This document shows positions 30,745-37,968 of a stretch of 64,000 nucleotides of DNA, in pieces; position 1 is the stretch's first letter, and the number at the start of each line of letters is the position of its first letter. Origin of the DNA: Bacillaceae bacterium SAS-127 (lineage in GTDB: Bacteria > Bacillota > Bacilli > Bacillales > Domibacillaceae); assembly GCA_002261155.1 (NCBI GenBank), contig NKXN01000045.1:1-64000 (forward strand), in the 5' to 3' direction. The notes below the pieces were generated by a model that did no database searches, was not told where the DNA came from, and saw only the letters and a program-made list of their open reading frames with translations. The position numbers were made by a program, and so were the translations under genes.

Positions 30745-31503
30745 ATGAGTCCATATTTTACTTCAGTAGATTTAACAAAGAAGATAGAAAATAAGAAAGA
30801 ATATAAACAACAGTTAAAACTGTATCAGCAGCGTTTATTAAGCTTACAACAGCTACTTTTTAAAGAAAAGATTGGCTTAATCCTTGTCATGGAAGGATGG
30901 GATGCGGCTGGTAAAGGAGGAGCGATTAAGCGTGCTACGGAAAAGCTAGACCCTCGTGGCCTTCAAGTGCATCCTATTGCTGCACCTGCTCCGCATGAAC
31001 TGCGCTACCACTACTTGCAGCGCTTTTGGAGAAAGCTTCCTCAATATGGGCAAATTGCGATTTTCGACCGTTCATGGTATGGAAGAGTGCTAGTAGAAAG
31101 AATCGAAGGCTTTGCAACAAAAGCAGAATGGAAACGAGCTTATGAAGAAATCAACCATTTTGAACAAGAGCTGACAAACGACCGTTACATCGTATCAAAA
31201 TTTTGGATTCATATTAGTAAGGAAGAACAAGCGAACCGCTTTGCTGAAAGACAACAAAACCCGCTTAAACGCTGGAAGATCACCGATGAAGATTGGCGCA
31301 ATCGTGAAAAATGGGATGAGTATGAAAAAGCGGCTACAGACATGTTTGAAAAAACACATGTCGAATCGGCGCCATGGCATATCATCCCTGGTAACGATAA
31401 AAAATATGCAAGAGTAGCTGTCGCAAAGCAAATCGTCGAAGATATTGAGAAAAATTTAATCGCTAGAGGCATTAAACTACCAGACTACTCATTATTTGAA
31501 TAA
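30745..31503 (+). CDS. Polyphosphate kinase 2 family protein
   Basis: 252 residues of the PPK2 family, which uses polyphosphate to phosphorylate nucleotides. The Walker A motif is EGWDAAGKGG (50-59) and the lid/Walker B region FDRSWYGRVLVERIEG (107-122). KFWIHISKEEQANRF and PLKRWKITDEDWRNREKW complete the family pattern. Single-domain length fits class I or III enzymes (NDP or AMP/ADP acceptor); which nucleotide is used cannot be read from the sequence. GAAGGAGAG precedes the ATG. It is alone and divergent from glpF. Confidence 0.9.
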   Translation: MSPYFTSVDLTKKIENKKEYKQQLKLYQQRLLSLQQLLFKEKIGLILVMEGWDAAGKGGAIKRATEKLDPRGLQVHPIAAPAPHELRYHYLQRFWRKLPQYGQIAIFDRSWYGRVLVERIEGFATKAEWKRAYEEINHFEQELTNDRYIVSKFWIHISKEEQANRFAERQQNPLKRWKITDEDWRNREKWDEYEKAATDMFEKTHVESAPWHIIPGNDKKYARVAVAKQIVEDIEKNLIARGIKLPDYSLFE

Positions 31504-31511
31504 CTAACTGC

Positions 31512-31550
31512 TAATAAGCCTGTCCCACAAGTAAAGGGACAGGCTTATTA
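31512..31550. terminator. Hairpin between convergent ppk2 and glpP
   Basis: A perfect 15-bp stem (31512-31526 with 31536-31550) and a 9-base loop. There is no long T tract on either side, but the position between converging genes suggests two-way termination. Confidence 0.7.
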
Positions 31551-31555
31551 TATGC

Positions 31556-32110
31556 TTAATAATAAAGTTTCCACAGCTCTCGATTAGAAGTCGTAATCGC
31601 ACACGCTCCTGCTTCAAGCGCCATTTCTACTTCTTCTTGTTTCTCAATTAACCCACCGGCAAAGATCGGTTTTCCTGTTTGCTCATGCAACGTTTTAATA
31701 ACTTTCGGCACAACCCCCGGCAAGACTTCAATATAGTCTGGATCTGTTTTTTCAATCAACTTAATACTGCGGTTCAACGCGCTAGAGTCAATAATAAAGG
31801 CTCTTTGCGTCGCGTATAAGCCTTTTTGCTTCGCTTTAACCAGTGCATTTCCTTTCGTCGAAATAATTCCATATGGTTTCACATATTGTGCAATAAATTC
31901 AACAGCATGCTCATCTGTCGTTAATCCGTGAATTAAATCTAAGTGAAGAAACATCTTTTTTCCTTGTTGTTGGGCATATTCAAATACACTTTTGACCATA
32001 CCGACATGAAGATCAAGGAACACCCCATACTCAAATGGAGTATCTATCATCTTATCAAAATCCTTCATCGTTCGTACAGCAGGCAAGATTTTTTGACCGT
32101 GAAAATTCAA
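31556..32110 (-). CDS. glpP: GlpP, glycerol 3-phosphate-responsive antiterminator
   Basis: 184 residues of the GlpP family, a TIM-barrel-like RNA-binding regulator. Blocks FLDLHVGMVKSVFEYAQQ, HLDLIHGLTTDEHAVEFI, GIISTKGNALVKAKQKGL, DYIEVLPGVVPKVI and AGGLIEKQEEVEMALEAGA are characteristic. In B. subtilis it binds the leader RNA of glpFK, glpD and glpTQ when glycerol 3-phosphate is present and prevents termination. Leaders of that kind precede glpF and glpD here. The start is TTG at 32110, 8 bases after AAGGAG. It follows the MFS gene by 13 bases. Confidence 0.93.
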   Translation of the reverse strand: MNFHGQKILPAVRTMKDFDKMIDTPFEYGVFLDLHVGMVKSVFEYAQQQGKKMFLHLDLIHGLTTDEHAVEFIAQYVKPYGIISTKGNALVKAKQKGLYATQRAFIIDSSALNRSIKLIEKTDPDYIEVLPGVVPKVIKTLHEQTGKPIFAGGLIEKQEEVEMALEAGACAITTSNRELWKLYY

Positions 32111-32123
32111 TTTACATTCTCCT

Positions 32124-33311
32124 TCATTTTATAGTACTCGTTACTTTCTTTTCTGTATGCTGAAAATTGTACACCATAAATAAGGCTGCTAAAAAGAAAA
32201 ACATGACGCTAATCATCATAAAAAAGTTAACTTCCTCAAACATTTGCAGCATTAGTCCTCCTGCATACGGACCTGTTAAACTGCCGATACTAAAACTCAT
32301 GCCGCATAATAAATTCCCCGTTGGAAGCAAGTGCTTTGGCATTAAATCGGTCATAAAGCTAATCCCAGTACTAAATGTAGAGCCAACGACCATACCTGTA
32401 ACGAACAACATGAAAAGAAGAACATAATAATGATCCATGATCAAACTAGATACGAAAAACAAAATACACCCCACTGTTAAGATCGCTCCTAACACCCGCT
32501 TTCTCCCATATTTATCACTCATCATACCGAGCGGAAATTGAAAGATAATTCCTCCAAGAGCAAAGGTCATTAGCAAAACAGATATTTGCTGAATCGATAA
32601 ATCATTACGAACACCGTATATCGGAAATATACCATTCAATGAAGATTCAAGAAATCCATACCCGAAAGTTGGCAAAAAGGCGATCCAGCCGTAACGAGAC
32701 GCTTCTCGAAAACGTTTCAATGTCTCCATAAATGAATTCGTTTGAATGGACTGCTCCGGGAAATCATTTTTCAACAAAAATAAAAAGCCCCAACAACATA
32801 AGCAAAGTACACTCGACACGATAAAAGGCAAGGCTTCATTAAACTTGATGAAGCTCGTCATTAGCGGACCTAGCGCAAAGCCAACACCGAAAAATAAACC
32901 GTACAATGAAATATTACGGCCACGGCGATGCTCTGGCGAAAACGAGGTAATCCACGTTTGTGTACCGAAATGAAGCGTGTGATCGCCTATTCCAATCAAC
33001 AATCTTAGCAAAAACCAAAACCAATAAGACTTCCATAACGGAAAGCATAATAAAGAAATGATCACGAGCAACCCACCACTAATAATAACGGGTTTATACC
33101 CATATTGCCTTAACGGCTTTTCCATAAAAGGCGAAACGAATAAAATTCCAATATAAAGAGCCGACGCATGTAAACCGTTTAAAGAAGAAGACACTCCTTC
33201 TTGCTCGAAAATAATAGAAATGACCGGCAGTAACATTCCTTGACTAAATCCAGAGATCGCCACGATGCTAACTAATATCCAAAAGCGATGTTGTTCCTTT
33301 ACTTGTATCAT
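32124..33311 (-). CDS. MFS transporter
   Basis: 395 residues with about twelve membrane helices. Family traits include the loop MSDKYGRKRVLGAILT between helices 8 and 9 and the RRGRNISLYGLFFGVGFALGP block after helix 4. Substrate unknown; the overall look is of a drug/proton or small-metabolite exporter. It is upstream of glpP in the same transcription unit, so a link to glycerol metabolites is possible but only suggested by position. The ATG at 33311 is preceded by GAGGGT; a GTG 12 bases earlier is less likely. Confidence 0.85.
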   Translation of the reverse strand: MIQVKEQHRFWILVSIVAISGFSQGMLLPVISIIFEQEGVSSSLNGLHASALYIGILFVSPFMEKPLRQYGYKPVIISGGLLVIISLLCFPLWKSYWFWFLLRLLIGIGDHTLHFGTQTWITSFSPEHRRGRNISLYGLFFGVGFALGPLMTSFIKFNEALPFIVSSVLCLCCWGFLFLLKNDFPEQSIQTNSFMETLKRFREASRYGWIAFLPTFGYGFLESSLNGIFPIYGVRNDLSIQQISVLLMTFALGGIIFQFPLGMMSDKYGRKRVLGAILTVGCILFFVSSLIMDHYYVLLFMLFVTGMVVGSTFSTGISFMTDLMPKHLLPTGNLLCGMSFSIGSLTGPYAGGLMLQMFEEVNFFMMISVMFFFLAALFMVYNFQHTEKKVTSTIK

Positions 33312-33411
33312 CTGTACCCTCACTACTTTTCCAATTGTTTACTCACCATTGTAAGCGAACGAGACGCATTCGTACAGAATACTTTTTGATAGCCTATTTT
33401 TTGCTTTCTTC

Positions 33412-33442
33412 TTGCCCTTCACGTTACGTGATGGCTTATGAT
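33412..33442 (+). promoter_or_regulatory. MerR-type promoter with 19-bp spacer and palindrome
   Basis: TTGCCC (33412-33417), a 19-base spacer and TATGAT (33437-33442). The spacer holds the 13-bp palindrome TCACG-TTA-CGTGA (33419-33431). Over-long spacers with a central operator are the hallmark of promoters activated by MerR proteins, and the next gene encodes one. Confidence 0.75.
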
Positions 33443-33470
33443 AAGAATAATTACTTTTAAGGAGAGATCC

Positions 33471-33962
33471 ATGATGAAAAAATACACAATTGGAGAATTT
33501 GGTAAACTAACAGGTACATCCGCTCGAACGTTACAATACTATGATGAAATCGGTCTACTAAAAGCAGAGCGAACCGCGGCTAGTCATCGCTCGTATAAAG
33601 AGGAAGACTTTGCGACGCTCCAAAAAATTATTTCTTTAAAGTTTTTAGGTTTTTCCCTTGATGAAACAGCCAAATATCTTCGCAATGAAAATTGGGATAT
33701 GAGAGATTCCCTTGTCTTTCAACGAAATATGATGAAGAAAAAACGAGAGCAGTTAGATGACTCCATTCGATTATTGAATTTAGCAATCGAACAAATTGAT
33801 CATAATCACAAGCTCGACCCACAAGTCTTCACTTCCATTATTAACAGCGTACAAATGGAAGAAGAGCATAAAGACTGGATGAAGTCTCACTGGCCCGAAG
33901 AATTTGTTGAACAGCTTTATGACAGAGTGAAAGAAGATCAAGAGGAGTATGAGAAAAAATGA
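33471..33962 (+). CDS. MerR-family transcriptional regulator
   Basis: 163 residues. The winged helix-turn-helix (about 2-72) shows YTIGEFGKLTGTSARTLQYY, DEIGLLKAERT and the wing SHRSYKEEDFATLQKI. A coiled-coil dimer helix (about 85-118) follows. The C-terminal part HKDWMKSHWPEEFVEQLYDR looks like the start of an effector domain and ends abruptly at EYEKK. The next frame continues with helical sequence of the same character, and the break falls on an A6 tract. AAGGAGA precedes the ATG. It probably controls its own promoter and the ABC exporter downstream. Confidence 0.88.
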   Translation: MMKKYTIGEFGKLTGTSARTLQYYDEIGLLKAERTAASHRSYKEEDFATLQKIISLKFLGFSLDETAKYLRNENWDMRDSLVFQRNMMKKKREQLDDSIRLLNLAIEQIDHNHKLDPQVFTSIINSVQMEEEHKDWMKSHWPEEFVEQLYDRVKEDQEEYEKK

Positions 33963-34225
33963 TGGACCTTTTTTCTCGATTTAAAGAGGTCATGTTTTCT
34001 GATTTTACAAATCCTCAAGTGGAGAAACTCGTTCATGAATTACTTACAATGGCAACAGAATTAACAGGGGAAAACCTTTCATCACTAGAAACATTACCAG
34101 TTGAAGATATTCCGTTAGATCCTTGGCTATTCCCTAACCCGTTTTCACCTGAAGAAGAGAAATGGTTAGAGCAAGTGATGACTTACTATATGGAAAAAGA
34201 GGAGGAAAACCATGCGGAAAAATAA
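33959..34225 (+). CDS. Small protein between merR and the exporter; possible detached C-terminus of MerR
   Basis: 88 residues, acidic, predicted helical, no membrane segment or cysteine. I recognise no family. The ATG overlaps the merR stop in an ATGA junction, and its own stop overlaps the exporter start by 14 bases, so all three are translationally coupled. One extra A in the A6 tract at the merR end would join it to MerR as a continuous protein of about 251 residues, a usual length for MerR proteins with an effector domain. Either it is a separate effector/adaptor protein, or it is made as a fusion by slippage, or one base is missing. Confidence 0.7.
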   Translation: MMDLFSRFKEVMFSDFTNPQVEKLVHELLTMATELTGENLSSLETLPVEDIPLDPWLFPNPFSPEEEKWLEQVMTYYMEKEEENHAEK

Positions 34226-35948
34226 CGATGCGAAACAATGGAAAACCTTTTTTCAATTATTCACACAGAGCAACATTCCGAAATGGCTAATTGTTGTCGC
34301 AATTGCTTTAAGCATTCTCGAAACCGTTGCTGGATTAGTTGTTCCTTTATTTACCCGCAATTTAGTAGATGGGTTGGCTCAAAACCAATTGCCGCCATCT
34401 GTGATTGTTTTTTTAGCTGGTAGCTTTTTATTACAAACGGTTTCAGGTGGATTTTCTTTTTATTTGATGAGTTATATCGGTGAATACGTCGTTGCCTCAA
34501 TTCGAGAGCGCTTATGGAATCAAGTACTCACTCTTCCTGTTGATTACTTTGATCAGCATGAATCGGGCGAGACGATGAGCCGAATCACACAGGATACAAA
34601 CATTGTCAAAGCGTTAATTACACAACATCTCGTTTCTTTTGTCACAGGAATTATCTCAGTGATTGGAGCCGTTGGCATTCTATTATTCATCGATTGGAAA
34701 ATGACGGTGATCATGTTACTTGCCGTCCCCCTTGCCATCTTAATGATTGTCCCATTAGGGCAAAAGATGTATCGCATTTCCAAAAACACACAAGAAGAAA
34801 TGGCTGGATTTTCAGGAGACCTCGGGCGAGTGCTCTCCGATATTCGTCTAGTGAAGGCTTACAATGCTGAGCCTATTGAAAAAAGAAAAGGATCAAATCG
34901 CATCCAAGGTTTATTTCAATTTGGCTTAAAAGAAGCGCGAATCCAAGCGATCATTTCTCCTTTCATGACGGTCATTATGATGCTTGTCCTCGTTGTCTTA
35001 ATTGGCTACGGTGGCGTTCGTGTGGCATCTGGGGAGCTATCGGCTGGGTCGCTTGTCGCCATCATCATTTACATGTTTCAAATCGTCATCCCATTTAGTC
35101 AAATGGCTTCTTTCTTTACCTCGTTTCAAAAAGCGTTGGGCGCAACGGAGCGAATCCAAGAGATTTTATCTTTATCGACAGAAGCAAATGATTCAGGCCG
35201 TCCGGTAAAAGAGGCTGCAACAGATCTCGTGCTGAAAGATTTGTCATTTAGTTATAGTGGAGATAAGCCCGTGTTAAAGCGCTTTAATCTTCATATACCT
35301 GCTGGGAAAACAACGGCTTTCGTCGGACCGAGCGGAAGCGGGAAAACGACGTTATTTGCTTTGTTAGAACAGTTTTATCATCCAAATGACGGACAAATTC
35401 TACTAGGAGAGGACCCAATCGATGAGTTTCAGCTAGCAGATTGGCGAAATCAAATCGGCTATGTATCGCAAGAAAGCCCGATTATGTCAGGAACGATTTT
35501 TGAAAATATTTGCTATGGAATGGAAAATAAAGTGTCGTTAGAAGAGGTGAAGCGAGCGGCACAGCTCGCCAACGCCGATGAATTTATTGAACGCTTACCC
35601 GATCAATACGATACGGAAGTAGGCGAGCGCGGGATGAAGCTCTCAGGTGGTCAACGGCAAAGAATTGCCATCGCTCGGGCCTTTATGAGAAACCCGAAAA
35701 TTTTGCTTCTTGATGAAGCCACCTCCAACCTAGATAGCGCCTCTGAACGACTTGTGCAAAAAGCGTTGGATCAATTAATGAGCGGACGAACAACACTTGT
35801 CATCGCTCACCGCCTATCAACAATCGTCAATGCCGATCAAATTGTCGTCATCGAAAACGGGCAAATCACCGGAACCGGTACACATGACACACTACATGAG
35901 CAACACCCGCTTTATCGCAAATTAGCCAACCAACAATTTAACAGCTAA
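34212..35948 (+). CDS. ABC multidrug exporter, half-transporter
   Basis: 578 residues: six membrane helices (about 20-310) fused to an ATPase domain (about 335-575), the homodimeric type-IV exporter layout of BmrA/LmrA. Walker A is VGPSGSGKTT; the Q-loop sits in IGYVSQESPIMSG; the signature is KLSGGQRQRIAIARA; Walker B is ILLLDEATSNLD; the switch histidine is in VIAHRLST. All catalytic elements are intact, so a homodimer could be active. The start overlaps the previous frame and GAGGAAA lies ahead of it. Control by the MerR protein encoded upstream suggests a drug or toxic compound as inducer. Confidence 0.92.
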   Translation: MRKNNDAKQWKTFFQLFTQSNIPKWLIVVAIALSILETVAGLVVPLFTRNLVDGLAQNQLPPSVIVFLAGSFLLQTVSGGFSFYLMSYIGEYVVASIRERLWNQVLTLPVDYFDQHESGETMSRITQDTNIVKALITQHLVSFVTGIISVIGAVGILLFIDWKMTVIMLLAVPLAILMIVPLGQKMYRISKNTQEEMAGFSGDLGRVLSDIRLVKAYNAEPIEKRKGSNRIQGLFQFGLKEARIQAIISPFMTVIMMLVLVVLIGYGGVRVASGELSAGSLVAIIIYMFQIVIPFSQMASFFTSFQKALGATERIQEILSLSTEANDSGRPVKEAATDLVLKDLSFSYSGDKPVLKRFNLHIPAGKTTAFVGPSGSGKTTLFALLEQFYHPNDGQILLGEDPIDEFQLADWRNQIGYVSQESPIMSGTIFENICYGMENKVSLEEVKRAAQLANADEFIERLPDQYDTEVGERGMKLSGGQRQRIAIARAFMRNPKILLLDEATSNLDSASERLVQKALDQLMSGRTTLVIAHRLSTIVNADQIVVIENGQITGTGTHDTLHEQHPLYRKLANQQFNS

Positions 35949-36055
35949 AACGGGGTGCAGTCCCGAAAATGTGGATTCACAACGGTTGGGAATTCTAAAA
36001 AGAAAAAAATGGCTAAGTTAACAACGATTAAAGCTTAATTTCATCGCATACAAAA

Positions 36056-36100
36056 AGGTATCGTTTTGAATAAAGATTGATCGAAACGATACCTCTTTTT
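36056..36100 (+). terminator. Terminator of the merR-ABC exporter unit
   Basis: AGGTATCGTTT (36056-36066) pairs with AAACGATACCT (36084-36094), followed by CTTTTTC. The 107 bases between the exporter stop and this stem show nothing else. Confidence 0.82.
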
Positions 36101-36211
36101 CATTTTTAAGAACTGCTTTTTTTAAAAAAATATTGATTATTTTAAAGCGACTTATTCCACTAATGCACTCGTTAGTTCAATAAAAAGAAAGAACTAATTT
36201 AGAAGATTTAA

Positions 36212-36757
36212 TTACTCATTAAACCTTCCCATTATTACAGTATTATAATAATTCCCATCTGATAGTAGCTTATCCTTTCTTAAAACTCCTTCTTCTTTAA
36301 ATCCATATTTTTCATACAGAATTATGGCTTTTTCGTTGGTTTCAAGTACGTTCAACGTAATTTTCTTAATTTCATTTGTATCTGCCCATCTAATACTTTC
36401 TTTTAACAAATTTGCACCTATGCTATATCCCCAGAAATCCTTTAATACACAAACCCCAAACTCAACTTTATGAGCCATTCTTTTCAACTGATTACCTTCA
36501 CATCTTGAGAAGCCAACAATCCTTCCGTTTGTTTCACAAATTAAAAAAAGGTTTTGAGGGTTTCCTCTATCCCTTTTGATTAATTGTTTAAAACCAACTT
36601 CATCTATATACGCTTCACCTTTGTCTCTATCCATATTTTCTGTTTCTCCATCTATTTGCAAGCGTACTTCAGATAATTTTTTTGCATCAATCTCTTTTGC
36701 TGACCTTATAATATAACTTAAATTACGAATATGAAACTCTATTGGATTTACTTTCAT
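36212..36757 (-). CDS. GNAT-family N-acetyltransferase
   Basis: 181 residues. The acetyl-CoA binding region VEFGVCVLKDFWGYSIGANL contains a variant of the Q/R-x-x-G-x-G/A loop (FWGYSIGANLL), followed by ITLNVLETNEKAIILYEKYG and the terminal FKEEGVLRKDKL block. The pattern is that of RimJ/RimL-type acetyltransferases, but the substrate is unknown. Codons are more AT-rich than the neighbours, which may mark a recent arrival. GAGGAG precedes the ATG. It stands alone. Confidence 0.88.
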   Translation of the reverse strand: MKVNPIEFHIRNLSYIIRSAKEIDAKKLSEVRLQIDGETENMDRDKGEAYIDEVGFKQLIKRDRGNPQNLFLICETNGRIVGFSRCEGNQLKRMAHKVEFGVCVLKDFWGYSIGANLLKESIRWADTNEIKKITLNVLETNEKAIILYEKYGFKEEGVLRKDKLLSDGNYYNTVIMGRFNE

Positions 36758-36812
36758 TTCAAACTCCTCCTGTCTTTAACTAAATTGCCCCGTATAATCC
36801 TGATGCTACCTC

Positions 36813-36846
36813 AAAACGCAGTGGGGCTAGCCTCCCACTGCGTTTT
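36813..36846 (-). terminator. Terminator of the DUF218 gene
   Basis: AAAACGCAGTGGG (36813-36825) pairs with CCCACTGCGTTTT (36834-36846), 6 bases after the stop codon; TTTT is part of the stem on both strands. Confidence 0.82.
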
Positions 36847-36851
36847 AGCTG

Positions 36852-37424
36852 TTATTTTCCTGTCAGAAACATTTTAGTGATTGCAGCGAATTCCCTTATG
36901 TATGCTTGCGTTTTCGTGATTTCCGGTGTTGGAGCGGCAAGTGGATATGTTTTGATCCCTTGTTTTTCTGCTAGTTTTTTAGCTCGATATAGATGGAAAT
37001 CATTTGTGACGATAACGGCTTCCTTGATCTTAAATTTCTGCTTGGAAAAAATGATATTTTCATAGGTCGATGTCGATTCATCTTCTACTAATATGTTGTC
37101 TTGCGATATTCCATTTTCGATAAAAAACTGTTTCATTGCTTCCGCTTCTGTTATATCTTCCCCAGAACCTTGTCCGCCAGATACAATCACTTTCGCTTCT
37201 GGATTTTCTTTTAAATAATCTAGTGCCTTACTCACTCGATATTGTAGGCTTAATGACATTTCTGTCCCATTAACTTTCGCCCCTAGTACGATAACATGTC
37301 CCACATCGGCTGGAGGCTTTTCAGCAGCGGTTGCTTTCATTTGGTGGTAGTAATAGATGCATAAGCCGATCGGTACTACTAGTACGAGCACACTGCTGAT
37401 GAACCATAGTTTTCGAATGATCAT
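36852..37424 (-). CDS. YdcF/DUF218 membrane-anchored protein
   Basis: 190 residues: one N-terminal membrane anchor (about 5-25, LWFISSVLVLVVPIGLCIYYY), then a DUF218 domain with VIVLGAKVNG, the SLSLQYRVSKALDYL helix, VIVSGGQGSGEDITEAEAM and VIVTNDFHLYRAKKLAE. The family (SanA/ElyC/YdcF) sits at the cell envelope and is linked to vancomycin resistance and envelope stress in enterobacteria; the biochemical activity is not known. Its active side would face outward. It has its own terminator and is not in an operon. Confidence 0.88.
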   Translation of the reverse strand: MIIRKLWFISSVLVLVVPIGLCIYYYHQMKATAAEKPPADVGHVIVLGAKVNGTEMSLSLQYRVSKALDYLKENPEAKVIVSGGQGSGEDITEAEAMKQFFIENGISQDNILVEDESTSTYENIIFSKQKFKIKEAVIVTNDFHLYRAKKLAEKQGIKTYPLAAPTPEITKTQAYIREFAAITKMFLTGK

Positions 37425-37538
37425 AATTTCTCCTTTTTGCTTGCCATATAATAACCTATCATTCTATATTTTAACATATCTATTTACTATTAATCGGGTA
37501 AAGTATGGTATTAATTATGAAGAAACTAAATAAAAAGA

Positions 37539-37554
37539 ACGCCCTGAAGGACGT
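37539..37554 (-). terminator. Terminator of the 54-residue membrane protein gene
   Basis: ACGCCCT and AGGACGT pair (one G-U) around a 2-base loop; on the minus strand CTTTTT follows. It lies 15 bases past the stop codon at 37570. Confidence 0.65.
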
Positions 37555-37569
37555 CTATGTAAAAATCAT

Positions 37570-37734
37570 TTACTTTTCTTGCAGCTTTAATATTGCTAAA
37601 CATATAACACCAATTGATAGTAAACTTATTGCACTATTCACAGTTATTTCCTCTAATACACTTAAAACAAATGTACTTGCACCCATTCCTAACGCAACAG
37701 CTGCTAAAATGATTTTCATCACGTTTCTGTTCAT
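37570..37734 (-). CDS. Small two-helix membrane protein, 54 residues
   Basis: The frame encodes MNRNVMKIILAAVALGMGAS, then a hydrophobic run to a short EE loop, a second helix (AISLLSIGVICLAIL) and a KLQEK end. Two membrane helices with a small glycine/alanine-rich first helix are predicted. A GGGGGGAAGGGAT Shine-Dalgarno lies ahead of the ATG and a terminator follows the stop, so it is a complete monocistronic gene. I do not recognise the family. An overlapping 99-codon frame on the other strand has no ribosome binding site and is taken as a shadow. Confidence 0.65.
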   Translation of the reverse strand: MNRNVMKIILAAVALGMGASTFVLSVLEEITVNSAISLLSIGVICLAILKLQEK

Positions 37735-37926
37735 CGTAACTATCCCTTCCCCCCCTCATTTATCATTCGACACCTGGGAGGAGAATCCTTTGTTCTCGCT
37801 GTAACGGATTATTGCCCTGAGTGTTTAATAGAAAATTCTCTATCAGCTAAACGTTTTTTCTGAAGCACTCAAAAAAACTCTGAGCAATGAATGTGGTCAA
37901 ATTGTAGTCAATCATTCAAATAAAGC
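37735..37926. other. Non-coding stretch, possible decayed coding remnant
   Basis: No intact gene is visible. On the plus strand two short frames without start codons read VTDYCPECLIENSLSAKRF and, shifted, FSEALKKTLSNECGQIVV. They look protein-like (CxxC pair) but lie in different frames and have no start. They could be a degraded gene end or chance. Confidence 0.3.
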
Positions 37927-37959
37927 ACTAAGAACCCTTAATATATAAGGGTTCTTAGT
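37927..37959 (-). terminator. Palindrome after mutL
   Basis: A 14-bp perfect stem (37927-37940 with 37946-37959) closes on ATATA, 9 bases past the mutL stop. There is no T tract, so terminator function is likely but not certain. Confidence 0.65.
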
Positions 37960-37968
37960 AAATTGAAA

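Noticed and set aside
37505-37804. 99-codon frame on the plus strand
   Set aside because: It covers the terminator, the small minus-strand membrane protein gene and its ribosome binding site, has no site of its own, and its sequence is the shadow of hydrophobic codons on the other strand.
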